A stretch of 6,335 bases of DNA from Massilia sp. (GTDB lineage: Bacteria > Pseudomonadota > Gammaproteobacteria > Burkholderiales > Burkholderiaceae_D), in NCBI GenBank assembly GCA_028291845.1, contig JAQGNM010000461.1, forward strand, positions 1-6,335, given 5' to 3'. The position numbers and the translations under genes were made by a program. The notes beneath the pieces were generated by a model. The model saw only the letters and a program-made list of their open reading frames with translations, did no database searches and had not been told where the DNA came from. Shown here in pieces: positions 1-6,096 of this stretch; the stretch's first letter is position 1; every line of letters begins with the position of its first letter.

Positions 1-2
1 CG

Positions 3-142
3 GGGCCGGTCGGCAACTATCCCGTTGTCACGGCGCGGCAATGGTCGATGAGTTGCCTGCCTTCACTGGACACCGGCGCCGGCGGTGAGGGTTTTCTGGC
101 GCAGGCCCCGGACGGCACCGCATATCGTTTCGATCACATGTG
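3..142 (+). pseudogene. Rhs/YD-repeat protein, N-terminal part (first frame segment, cut by window start)
   Basis: This stretch reads in frame 3 from the window edge as Rhs-type sequence: an NYPVVTARQWSMSCLPSLDT stretch, then GGEGFLAQAPDGTAYRFDHM. A Trp-Ser-x-Ser-Cys-Leu-Pro segment followed by GEGFLA.APDGT.YRFDHM is what I expect just upstream of the first YD repeats in large bacterial Rhs proteins. The true start lies left of the window. After FDHM at 138-140 the frame continues into sequence without Rhs character, while Rhs-like sequence picks up in frame 2. The segment is therefore the 5' piece of a frame-disrupted gene continuing at 140-1053 and 1054-3378. An intact protein would be a secreted, shell-forming toxin carrier. 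No promoter or start is visible. Confidence 0.72.
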
Positions 143-170
143 TCATACAGTCTTTGGTCGATTAGTAAGG
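138..170 (+). other. Frame break 1 in the Rhs gene (frame 3 to frame 2)
   Basis: Rhs homology leaves frame 3 after YRFDHM (ending at 140) and is readable in frame 2 soon after. The change is -1, equal to one missing base or two extra bases. The exact point is uncertain because the linker here is not conserved. No X_XXY_YYZ slippery heptamer is present, so a programmed shift is unlikely. Confidence 0.6.
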
Positions 171-1141
171 CGGTCGCTGGTGGCGGATTGCGGTCAGGGG
201 CGCCCTCGAACGCATCGGCAGCGGCCCCTGACGACGCTGCCACGGCAGCGTCGACGGCAGCAAATAAATTTCTGCCGCGCGAACAAGTTCGCTTGCTTCC
301 CACATTAGTGACGGATCGCTACGGCAACTGGGTGCGCTATACCTACGACCCAGCCAACCCTCGCAACCTGATTTCGATCACCGCAAGTGATGGCAGAGCG
401 CTGACCCTTTCCTACGCCAGGGCCGATATGCCCAATACAGTCACGTCGGTGACCGATGGCACACGGACGTGGCAATACAGCTATGTCGACAACCGCCTCG
501 ATACCGCAGTGTTGCCCGACGGGACCAACTGGGAGTTTTCAAACATCCACCTGCTGCAGCAGGCAGCCCCATACCCGCCAGCCGACTCGATCAATTGCGA
601 CAGCAACCTCAACGTCGCCGCACAAACAATCTCCGCGTCGATGATTCATCCCTCAGGCGCGACCGGCACCTTTTATCTGACCACGACAGAACATGGACGG
701 TCGGATGTGCCAAGGGGCTGCCGTCAGAGCGGGGGCGGTAACACCTATGCCGGCAATCCGCGCTACATTGCCACCCGCTCGCTTACCAACAAGACAATTA
801 CCGGTCCCGGCATGCCGGCCCTGACCTGGCTGTACGGGTACGGTCCGAGCAACGCTAGCTGGGCTCCATGTACCGCAAATTGCGTCAAGAGCAAGATCGT
901 TCAGGTCACCGACCCAAGCGGCAGCGTTACGCGTTACACCTTCGGAAACCAGTACCGGGTATCGGAGGGCAGGCTGGAGCAGGTCGACATCGGCTGGAAT
1001 GGCAGCGCCGCGACCAGCACCACGGTTTCGCGCTATCGCGCCGCCGGGCGGGGCCGTACCCCGCTTTGTACGGCTACGGCGGCGAGGCATTGTCCGATGC
1101 GGAGGCGCTCAGCCGCGCGATGCCGGTTGACCAAAAGGTGA
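140..1141 (+). pseudogene. Rhs/YD-repeat protein, second frame segment (genuine coding to about 1053)
   Basis: Frame 2 gives 333 residues, of which about the first 305 are Rhs-like. After an Ala-rich linker comes FLPREQVRLLPTLVTDRYGN, then the first YD-type units (WVRYTYDPANPRNLISITAS, WQYSYVDNRLDTAVLPDGT). A Cys-containing section follows (APCTANC, around 867-887), leading to VTDPSGSVTRYTFGNQYRVS. These are normal N-terminal Rhs elements that build the beta-strand shell enclosing the toxin. From about 1050 the frame degrades to Arg-rich non-homologous sequence and stops at 1139-1141, while the homologous continuation runs in frame 1. The GTG at 140 is the first available start-like codon, not a convincing start: no Shine-Dalgarno precedes it, and Rhs sequence continues upstream in frame 3. 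Confidence 0.75.
1043..1056 (+). other. Frame break 2 in the Rhs gene (frame 2 to frame 1) in a G-rich run
   Basis: Frame 2 reads VSRYRAAG up to about 1048 and frame 1 picks up GPYPALYGYGGEALSD from about 1051. The junction lies in GGGCGGGG (1046-1053). Continuity needs one extra base, so one G or C is probably missing. This is a typical place for a homopolymer deletion, real or from sequencing. No slippery heptamer in register is seen. Confidence 0.75.
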
Positions 1142-3378
1142 CAAGCCAGCAGGGCGCCACCTTCACCTGGACCGCGAACACCTTCGACGACTCAGCGCGC
1201 CCTGTCTCAGTTACTCGCGCATCGAGCCTGGGCTTTACCAGAACGGAAACAACGGAATACGCCGACAACTATCCTGCCTGGGTGCTTGGCCAGATTAAGA
1301 AAGTAACCGAGTCGAGCACTGGCAAGTTCATGGTGGAAAACGGATATAACGCTTCTAGTGCGCTCTTGGAATCGGTCAAGAAATTCAGTTTGGTTCAGCA
1401 AACGATGACCTACAACCCCGATGGCACGCTGGCGACGAAATCGGATGCACTGGGCCATTCAACCACGTTCAGCAATTACAAGCGTGGCATTCCGCAGAAC
1501 GTACAGTATGCCGATGGCAGTACCGAAAGCGCCTCGGTCAACGACGATGGCACGATTGAATGGATCATCGATCCGTTGAATAACAAGACCTCGTTCAAGT
1601 ATGAATTCGGTCGCCTGAGCAAAATCATCTATCCACCAGAACCCAACGGTTTACCCTGGAACGAGACGACGCTCAGTTTTACCAAGGTCAACTCCAACGA
1701 GTTCGGTCTCGATGCCGGGCATTGGCGTCAGGATGTGGTGACCGGCAATGGCTGGACCAGAACTTATCTGGACGCACTGTGGCGGCCTGTCTACACCTGG
1801 ACCTACGAAAACAATGTCGCTACCGGCCAGAGTATGGCCAAGACCGAATTTGACCATGCTGGCCGCGCCACCTTTTCATCCTATCCGCAGACGGGATTTG
1901 GCGCTGACTTGACGAAGGGGGTACGAACCTTCTACGACGTCCTCGGCCGTACAACAGAAGTGCGTGCCGACAGCGAACTGGGACCCTTGTCGACTTACAC
2001 CACGTACGAATCCGGATTTCAAAAAGTGGTGCGCGATCCCCGTAACAATGTGAACCGTTTCAGTTTTCAGGCGTTCGACACGCCCACCGAAGACGCGGTC
2101 ATCCGCATTGATGCACCAGAATCGCTGGTGGTGACAATCACCCGCAATATCTTCGATCTTCCAAAAGCAGTAACCCGCAGCGGCAATGGGGTCTCCGTCA
2201 CCCGTACTTTTGTGAACGACACCCACGGGCGCTTGTGCAAGACCATCGAGCCGGAAACTGGCTCCACCGTACAGTCGCTCGATGATGCGGGCAACGTCAC
2301 CTGGCGCGCGGTAGGCACGACGTACACGTCCACCGGCACCTGCAGCGAGAGCAGTGTGGCAAGCGCGGCAAAAATATCCTATACCTACGACGCCCGGAAC
2401 CGCCTGCGCACGACCAAATACGGCGATGGCAGCCCATCGGTAACCCGCACCTACTGGCCTGACGGCCAGCCCAAGACAGTCAGCTCCGCCGGCGCCGTAT
2501 GGACCATGAACTACAACAGCCGCCGCCTGCCGACCACTCAATCGCTGGCCTTCGAGGGCCAGACCTATACGATCGGGACCGACTACAACGCCAACGGCCA
2601 TGCCACTCAATTGACCTATCCGGCAGCGACCAACGCGATCGCCAACCGCACCGTGAGCTACGATCCTGATGCTCTGGGTCGGCCTTCGCACGTGGGTAGT
2701 TACGCCAATGGCATCGGCTACCATCCGAATGGTGCTGTAGCGGGCTTTACTTACGGAAACGGCCGCGTCCGTACCCTGACGCAAAATACACGGGGTTTGC
2801 CAGAAATTTCCCAGGATGCAGGCGTGATCCATGACGGCTATGCCTACGATGCCAACGGCAACGTCAACGGGATTACCGATTACGGTAACGGATCGGTTCG
2901 TTCGATGGAGTACGACGGCCGTGATCGCCTTACCGTCGCCAATGCCCCCGCGATCTGGGGTAACGCCAGCTACGGTTACGATGTGCTCGACAATCTCAAG
3001 ACCAGCACCATCGGCGGCAGGGTCAGCAGCTATAACTACGGCGCCCGCAACCTGCTCGACAGCCTGCAAAGCACCGCCAGCGGTTTTAGTTATAACTATG
3101 CTTACGATATCCGCGGCAACGTCACTTCCCGCAACGGCCAGGTCTTTACCTTCGATCTGGGCAACCGCCTCACCACTGCCGCCAATCTCGACACCTACGT
3201 CTACGACGGCTTCGGACGGCGAGTAAAAACCACGGCTGTCGATGGCACGGTGACCATCACCGTCTACAGCCCGGCAGGGCAATTGCTCTATACCAGGCGA
3301 ACGGGAGGACCGAATCCGGCCCAGTCGACCCAGTATATTTATTTGCACAGCCACCAGATTGCCGAGGTGAAGAAATGA
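1054..3378 (+). pseudogene. Rhs/YD-repeat protein, main shell segment ending in a natural-looking stop
   Basis: Frame 1 carries about 775 residues of YD-repeat protein from PYPALYGYGGEALSDAEALS onward. Repeats include YNPDGTLATKSDALGHSTTF, FDHAGRATFSSYP, FYDVLGRTTEV, SYTYDARNRLRTTKYGDG, YAYDANGNVNGITDYGNGS, MEYDGRDRLTVA, YDIRGNVTSRNGQVFTFD and YVYDGFGRRVKTTAVDGT. Such repeats form the hollow beta-shell of Rhs/TcC-type toxins. The open frame extends back to 868, but 868 to about 1050 is out-of-frame shadow of the previous segment. The segment ends in TQYIYLHSHQIAEVKK and TGA at 3376-3378. Rhs proteins normally read through this point into Y(I)HTDALGSP and the core domain; here that part lies in the next frame, fused behind a signal peptide and Ig-like domains. 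The upstream frameshifts mean the segment may no longer be translated. Whether the gene is dead or mis-sequenced cannot be decided from the DNA alone. Confidence 0.85.
3364..3377 (+). promoter_or_regulatory. Internal Shine-Dalgarno and ATGA overlap start
   Basis: GAGGTGA at 3364-3370 matches the anti-Shine-Dalgarno well and sits four bases before the ATG at 3375. That ATG overlaps the TGA of the upstream Rhs shell frame (ATGA, 3375-3378). This arrangement predicts translational coupling: a ribosome finishing the shell restarts directly on the signal-peptide/Ig/Rhs-core gene. It also argues that the shell stop is an evolved gene boundary and not a random nonsense mutation. Confidence 0.72.
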
Positions 3379-3455
3379 TCACCCAACTCAATTTGTTGGC
3401 GCGTTGCTTGGTAGCTGCGCTACTGCTGTTATTTTTATTCAACGGAGCGCAAGCA
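3375..3455 (+). other. Sec signal peptide coding region
   Basis: Residues 1-27 run MITQLNLLARCLVAALLLLF and then LFNGAQA, with a small-x-small motif before the predicted cut ahead of QVVAG. The N-region has only one basic residue (Arg10), so the peptide is slightly atypical. The Cys at 11 is not in a lipobox. The signal lies in the middle of what is otherwise a single Rhs open reading frame. Confidence 0.82.
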
Positions 3456-4355
3456 CAAGTTGTAGCGGGCACCGCCCAAACGCGCTCGAACGCGGCCCGC
3501 CCGATCGATCCGCCGCCCGAAGAAGAACCACCACCATATAACTATTCCGCCTTCAGTTCCCAGTCGGTGCCGACCACGATGACCGCCGGTACGGCCTACA
3601 CGGTCACTGTGAGCATGTACAACAACGGCACGACAACGTGGTCGTCGAACGCCTTGCATGCGCTGGGTTCCTACAACCCGATGGACAATTCGACCTGGGG
3701 CGGCGGCAGAGTTGGAATGGCGGGTGATGTTGCGCCGGGACAGACAGCGACTTTTACCTTTCAAGTGACCGCACCGTCGACGCCGGGGAACTACAACTTC
3801 CAGTGGCGGATGGTGCAGGATGGGGTGGAATGGTTCGGGGCGATGAGCACCAATTTGGTGGTCAATGTGGTGGCGGCGCCGCGCAACGATTCGCAGTTCC
3901 TTTCGCAATCGGTGCCGGCATCGATGATCGCTGGCGCCCAGTACCCGGTGTCGCTGACGTTCGCGAACACCGGTAACACTACTTGGAATCCGACCAATGG
4001 CAAGTATGTTCTGCTCGCCGTTAATCCGGTGAACAACGAGACCTGGGTATACAGCCGCATTCCCCTGAGCGGTCCAGTTGCGCCAGGACAGCAGACCACG
4101 GTCGCGTGGACAACGAGAGCGCCGGCCACGCCGGGCACTTACAATTTTCAGTGGATCATTTTGCAGGAAGGTGTTGAACTGATCGGCACGCCTTCTACCA
4201 ATATCGGAGTGGTGGTCAGTGCCCCGGCGCCGGTCAATGACGCGCAATTTGTCTCGCAAAACGTGCCCGCAACCATGGTGCCGGGTCAGACCTATCCCGT
4301 CACCGTCATCATGCAGAACACCGGTACGACCACGTGGCCCGCCGGCGATGCATAG
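3375..4355 (+). CDS. Secreted protein with NBR1/FW-type Ig-like repeats (5' part of an Rhs C-terminal gene, ended by an amber stop)
   Basis: This 326-residue frame opens with a Sec-type signal peptide: Arg10, a Leu/Ala/Phe-rich core at residues 11-22, and a likely cut after AQA at 27. A Pro/Glu-rich linker follows (residues 42-55, IDPPPEEEPPP). Then come Ig-like repeats of about 115 residues at 57-165, 171-282, and 288 onward. Each has a (S/N)QxVPxxM opening, an N(N/T)G(T/N)TTW core, an APGQ turn, a PGxYxFQW strand and, in the best cases, VEWFG near the end. This pattern fits the NBR1/FW Ig-like family, which bacteria use as extracellular binding or spacer modules. The frame ends at TAG (4353-4355), but the third repeat and an Rhs core continue in the same frame to 5297, so the intact gene was about 640 codons. 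Start choice is supported by the GAGGTGA Shine-Dalgarno and the ATGA overlap with the shell gene. The mature domain would be exported. Its ligand is unknown. Confidence 0.85.
   Translation: MITQLNLLARCLVAALLLLFLFNGAQAQVVAGTAQTRSNAARPIDPPPEEEPPPYNYSAFSSQSVPTTMTAGTAYTVTVSMYNNGTTTWSSNALHALGSYNPMDNSTWGGGRVGMAGDVAPGQTATFTFQVTAPSTPGNYNFQWRMVQDGVEWFGAMSTNLVVNVVAAPRNDSQFLSQSVPASMIAGAQYPVSLTFANTGNTTWNPTNGKYVLLAVNPVNNETWVYSRIPLSGPVAPGQQTTVAWTTRAPATPGTYNFQWIILQEGVELIGTPSTNIGVVVSAPAPVNDAQFVSQNVPATMVPGQTYPVTVIMQNTGTTTWPAGDA
3543..3869 (+). repeat. Ig-like (NBR1/FW-type) repeat 1
   Basis: It is coded at residues 57-165 of the 3375 frame. Landmarks are FSSQSVPTTMTAGTAYTVTV, NNGTTTW, NPMDNSTWGGG, APGQTATFTFQVTAPSTPG and NYNFQWRMVQDGVEWFG. 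It is homologous to the next two repeats but diverged at the DNA level, so the duplication is old. Confidence 0.78.
3885..4220 (+). repeat. Ig-like (NBR1/FW-type) repeat 2
   Basis: It is coded at residues 171-282. Landmarks are FLSQSVPASMIAGAQYPVSL, NTGNTTWNP, NPVNNETWVYSR, APGQQTTVAWTTRAPATPG and TYNFQWIILQEGVELIG. Tyr211 (KYVLLA) sits at the position that is a stop codon in repeat 3. Confidence 0.78.
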
Positions 4356-4565
4356 CGGCTCGGCCCAAGCGGGCGGCTGGACAACACTACATGGGGAAGA
4401 GGCTTTGTCGCGGTGAACGCGGCAATAGCACCTGGACAGACTGCCGCCTTTACGTTTTCCGTGACAGCGCCGAGTTCGCCGGGCACCTATCATTTTGAAT
4501 GGAAGATGCTGCAGTCTCAAGTCGAATGGTTTGGTACACCATCGCAAAATCTGGCGATTGAGGTG
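4236..4565 (+). repeat. Ig-like (NBR1/FW-type) repeat 3, interrupted by TAG
   Basis: Landmarks are FVSQNVPATMVPGQTYPVTV, NTGTTTWPAGDA, the TAG codon, then RLGPSGRLDNTTWG, APGQTAAFTFSVTAPSSPG and TYHFEWKMLQSQVEWFG. The repeat keeps its full length and frame on both sides of the stop. Confidence 0.78.
4353..4355 (+). other. Premature amber codon (TAG) in Ig repeat 3
   Basis: The reading frame is identical before and after the codon, and the flanking residues align without gaps to repeats 1 and 2. Repeat 2 has Tyr here, so a single TAC or TAT to TAG change explains it. It separates the signal peptide and two and a half Ig repeats from the Rhs core and toxin tip. No convincing restart site follows. 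Confidence 0.85.
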
Positions 4566-5297
4566 GACACGCAACCCACCACCGTCACCTACATCCACAC
4601 CGACGCCCTCGGCAGCCCGGTGGCGCGCAGCGACAGCGCCGGCACCGTCATCAGCCGCACCCAGTACGAGCCGTACGGACGCACCGCCAGCGGCGTCACA
4701 CCGACCATCGGGTTCACGGGGCATGTGAACGATACCGATACGGGGCTGGTGTACATGCAGCAGCGGTATTATGATCCGGTGGCGGGGAGGTTTTTGAGCA
4801 TTGATCCGGTGGTGACGGATGCGAACACCGGCGGAAGTTTCAACCGCTACGCGTATGCCATAAACAACCCCTACAAATACGTCGATCCGGACGGCCGCAA
4901 TCCACTGCTGAAAAAATTGGTGGATGTATTGGTCAAGGTTTTAGTAAAAACCGAGCAGCAAGCGGCAAAAAACGCGGCAAAAGAGGTAACTAAGGAAAGT
5001 GCCAAGGCAACGGCTAAAGAAGTTACCAAGGTCGAAGCGAAGGAGGCAGCGAAGGAAACAGGGAAAGAATTTAGCAAAGAGAAGCAATCTCTTGTTGAAA
5101 TGGCAAAGGGTGACAAGAAAACAGGAATTACACCAGACGACATGAAGGCCTACAAAGACTTGAATAAAGAACTTCCCGATCCGTTCCCTAGTAATAAGGT
5201 CCGTGGGCCCGAGGCACACAGTTCAGGCGCACCTTCATCACAATCGCCGCATGGCCATGTAGGTCCTGTTAATCATATTCCTGTGATAGAGCCGTGA
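4356..5297 (+). pseudogene. Rhs core and C-terminal toxin tip (3' part of the gene after the amber stop)
   Basis: This continues the 3375 frame directly. It finishes Ig repeat 3 (to 4565) and then reads TVTYIHTDALGSPVARSDSA, the strand that normally follows the YD shell. The Rhs core follows (GFTGHVNDTDTGLVYMQQRY, YDPVAGRFLSIDP, then NRYAYAINNPYKYVDPDGR). The P-x4-DPxG motif at 4869-4895 matches the known boundary and self-cleavage region of Rhs proteins, where the variable toxin begins. The tip runs to the stop at 5295-5297. The first start-like codon in frame is GTG 4413, but it lies inside an Ig strand and lacks a Shine-Dalgarno. Expression of the core and tip would need amber suppression, readthrough or unseen reinitiation. 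The downstream small gene fits an immunity partner. Confidence 0.82.
4896..5294 (+). other. Variable C-terminal tip: probable polymorphic toxin domain of unassigned type
   Basis: The tip is 133 residues after the DPDG boundary. First comes a hydrophobic helix (LLKKLVDVLVKVLVK). Next is a long Ala/Lys/Glu helix with two AKEVTK copies. The terminal part is compact: MAKGDKKTGITPDDMKAYKD, LNKELPDPFPSNKVRGPEAH, a Ser-rich turn, then PHGHVGPVNHIPVIEP. The His residues in GPEAH, PHGH and NHIPV could be catalytic or metal-binding, as in many nuclease tips, but I cannot assign a family. The base composition is clearly more A-rich than the shell, typical of exchangeable Rhs tips. Toxin activity is inferred from position only. 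Confidence 0.6.
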
Positions 5298-5299
5298 TT

Positions 5300-5599
5300 A
5301 TGAATACGCTTAAGGATTGGCTTGTACGAGCATGTGCAGAGCTTGGGCTGCAAATCGAAACCGAGTTTGTGTGGGTGACAAGCGACGGACGGACTTTGCA
5401 GCCTGTCGTAAGAATTCGAGAGCTGGGTGGACCAAATGGAATGTTGATTTTTGAAAACTATGATGACGTGCGTCTATGCACCGACGAAGTCGTTCGAGCT
5501 GGGTATGGTTATTCGGTTTTGGATCAACCTCGTCACGATGAAAAATATGATCTCGCTTCGTTTCGAGAGATGTTTTCTGATTGGGGATTTAATATCTGA
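5300..5599 (+). CDS. Small acidic protein, probable immunity protein for the Rhs tip
   Basis: The predicted 99-residue protein begins MNTLKDWLVRACAELGLQIE and ends EMFSDWGFNI. It has no signal peptide and no membrane segment, so it is cytoplasmic. It reads as mixed alpha/beta, with a helix at the start, strands around FVWVTSDG and MLIFENYDDV, and a C-terminal helix around YDLASFREMFSDWG. It is rich in Asp/Glu, as many immunity proteins are. I recognise no named family. The functional call rests on position: it follows the tip stop at 5295-5297 by two bases, shares the tip's lower GC, and is a single short gene. GTG at 5294, overlapping the tip stop (GTGA), is an alternative start adding two residues. 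ATG 5300 is preferred, although neither has a strong Shine-Dalgarno. Translation is probably coupled to the upstream gene. Confidence 0.68.
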   Translation: MNTLKDWLVRACAELGLQIETEFVWVTSDGRTLQPVVRIRELGGPNGMLIFENYDDVRLCTDEVVRAGYGYSVLDQPRHDEKYDLASFREMFSDWGFNI

Positions 5600-5667
5600 G
5601 GGCGAATTGCAAGCATAATGCTGCCAGTACGGCGAATAGTCATGGGGTCATAGCCCCGGGGTCAGGT
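5600..5667 (+). other. Short intergenic stretch with two GGGGTCA copies
   Basis: There is no gene here. GGGGTCA occurs at 5644-5650 and again at 5658-5664, with CCCC at 5654-5657 between them. The CCCC can pair with either GGGG block (a four-base stem with loop TCATAG on the left side). From memory, GGGGTCA-type palindromic motifs are common between genes in Oxalobacteraceae. No U-tract follows, so a terminator call is not supported. Confidence 0.4.
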
Positions 5668-5696
5668 TGAGGTAGTCCGGTTTTCATGGACATCCA
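5668..5696 (+). repeat. Candidate left inverted repeat of the IS3-family element
   Basis: It begins TGAGGTAGTCCGG and continues through TTTTCATGGACATCC. It has the 5' TG and G/C-rich start usual for IS3-family ends, and lies at the usual distance from orfA. The partner repeat is not in the window. Confidence 0.4.
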
Positions 5697-5709
5697 AATA
5701 GGGGACAAT
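5681..5709 (+). promoter_or_regulatory. Possible weak promoter for the IS transposase
   Basis: TTTTCA (5681-5686) and GACAAT (5704-5709) are spaced by 17 bases and each match four of six sigma-70 consensus positions. This is a weak call, made because transposase genes usually carry a feeble promoter just inside the left end. Confidence 0.25.
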
Positions 5710-5717
5710 ATGCTCCC

Positions 5718-5724
5718 GGAAGGA
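5718..5724 (+). promoter_or_regulatory. Shine-Dalgarno of orfA
   Basis: GGAAGGA lies five bases before the ATG at 5730, a strong and well-placed site that fixes the orfA start. Confidence 0.7.
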
Positions 5725-5729
5725 TATAC

Positions 5730-6089
5730 ATGAACAAGAAGCAGCTACCCTCGAAGCGGGAGATCATTCCCGCGTCACCTGAATCAGGCCCTAAGCCTCG
5801 CAGTACCTTTACCGATGAGTTCAAGCGCAATGCGGTATCTCGGCTGCGGGCCGGCGAGCAAAGCGGCACCGATCTCGCAGTCGAGCTGGGAATACGGCGT
5901 AACCAGCTCTACAAGTGGGCCAAGAAGCTTGACGAGCAATCTCCGGGCGAAGTATTTCGTGCGCCTGGCCGCCCTGCCATGGGTGAGCTCAGCGAAGTTG
6001 AGCAACTACGCCGCGATCTGGCTAGCGCCCAGGAGGAGCTGGCCATCCTAAAAAAGTTAGATGCGTACTTAACTCGCCTAAAGAAGTGA
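5730..6089 (+). CDS. IS3-family transposase OrfA
   Basis: OrfA is a 119-residue DNA-binding protein that recognises the IS ends and, fused to OrfB by frameshifting, forms the active transposase. Residues 26-67 (STFTDEFKRNAVSRLRAGEQ, DLAVELGIRRNQLYKWAKKL) form the Transposase_8-type helix-turn-helix. Residues 87-110 form a leucine zipper, with V90, L93, L97, A100, L104 and L107 in heptad positions, used for multimerisation. A basic, disordered N-terminus precedes them. The length is slightly longer than the roughly 90-110 residues common for the family because of the N-terminal extension. The start is fixed by GGAAGGA at 5718-5724. Codons 107-109 (CTA AAA AAG) carry the -1 slippery heptamer, and the zero frame ends ten codons later at TGA 6087-6089. 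The gene appears intact. Alone, OrfA commonly represses its own element. Confidence 0.92.
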   Translation: MNKKQLPSKREIIPASPESGPKPRSTFTDEFKRNAVSRLRAGEQSGTDLAVELGIRRNQLYKWAKKLDEQSPGEVFRAPGRPAMGELSEVEQLRRDLASAQEELAILKKLDAYLTRLKK

Positions 6090-6096
6090 AGTACGC
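6050..6096 (+). promoter_or_regulatory. Programmed -1 ribosomal frameshift signal: A_AAA_AAG plus stem-loop
   Basis: A_AAA_AAG at 6050-6056 is in exact register with orfA (AAA at 6051, AAG at 6054). After a six-base spacer, GCGTACTT (6063-6070) pairs perfectly with AAGTACGC (6089-6096). The stem can extend inward past one mismatch by A-T, C-G and T-A (6072-6074 with 6085-6087). A -1 slip yields ILKK followed by VRCVLNSPKEVKYAVIDQYR, joining OrfA to OrfB. Heptamer, spacer and stem match the established IS3 mechanism. Confidence 0.9.

Noticed and set aside
868..1050. Extension of the frame-1 Rhs segment back to ATG 868
   Set aside because: Over this range Rhs-like sequence is in frame 2 (APCTANC to YRAAG). 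The frame-1 translation is Arg/Gln-rich shadow.
1043..1056. Programmed frameshift in the Rhs shell
   Set aside because: The direction is -1, but no X_XXY_YYZ heptamer is in register and the G-run fits an indel better.
1876..3354. 492-codon open frame on the minus strand
   Set aside because: It is antisense to strongly YD-repeat-like sequence. Its translation is low-complexity Val/Gly/Ala-rich with no recognisable domain, the usual shadow of GC-rich coding DNA.
4413..4415. GTG 4413 as a true start for the Rhs core-toxin protein
   Set aside because: It lies within an Ig strand (FVAVNAAIAPGQ) with no Shine-Dalgarno, and homology continues upstream in the same frame through the amber codon.
3435..4724. 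429-codon open frame on the minus strand
   Set aside because: It is antisense to the signal-peptide/Ig-repeat gene. The Arg/His-rich translation has no domain pattern.
5644..5657. Rho-independent terminator GGGG-TCATAG-CCCC
   Set aside because: The stem is only four base pairs and no T-run follows.
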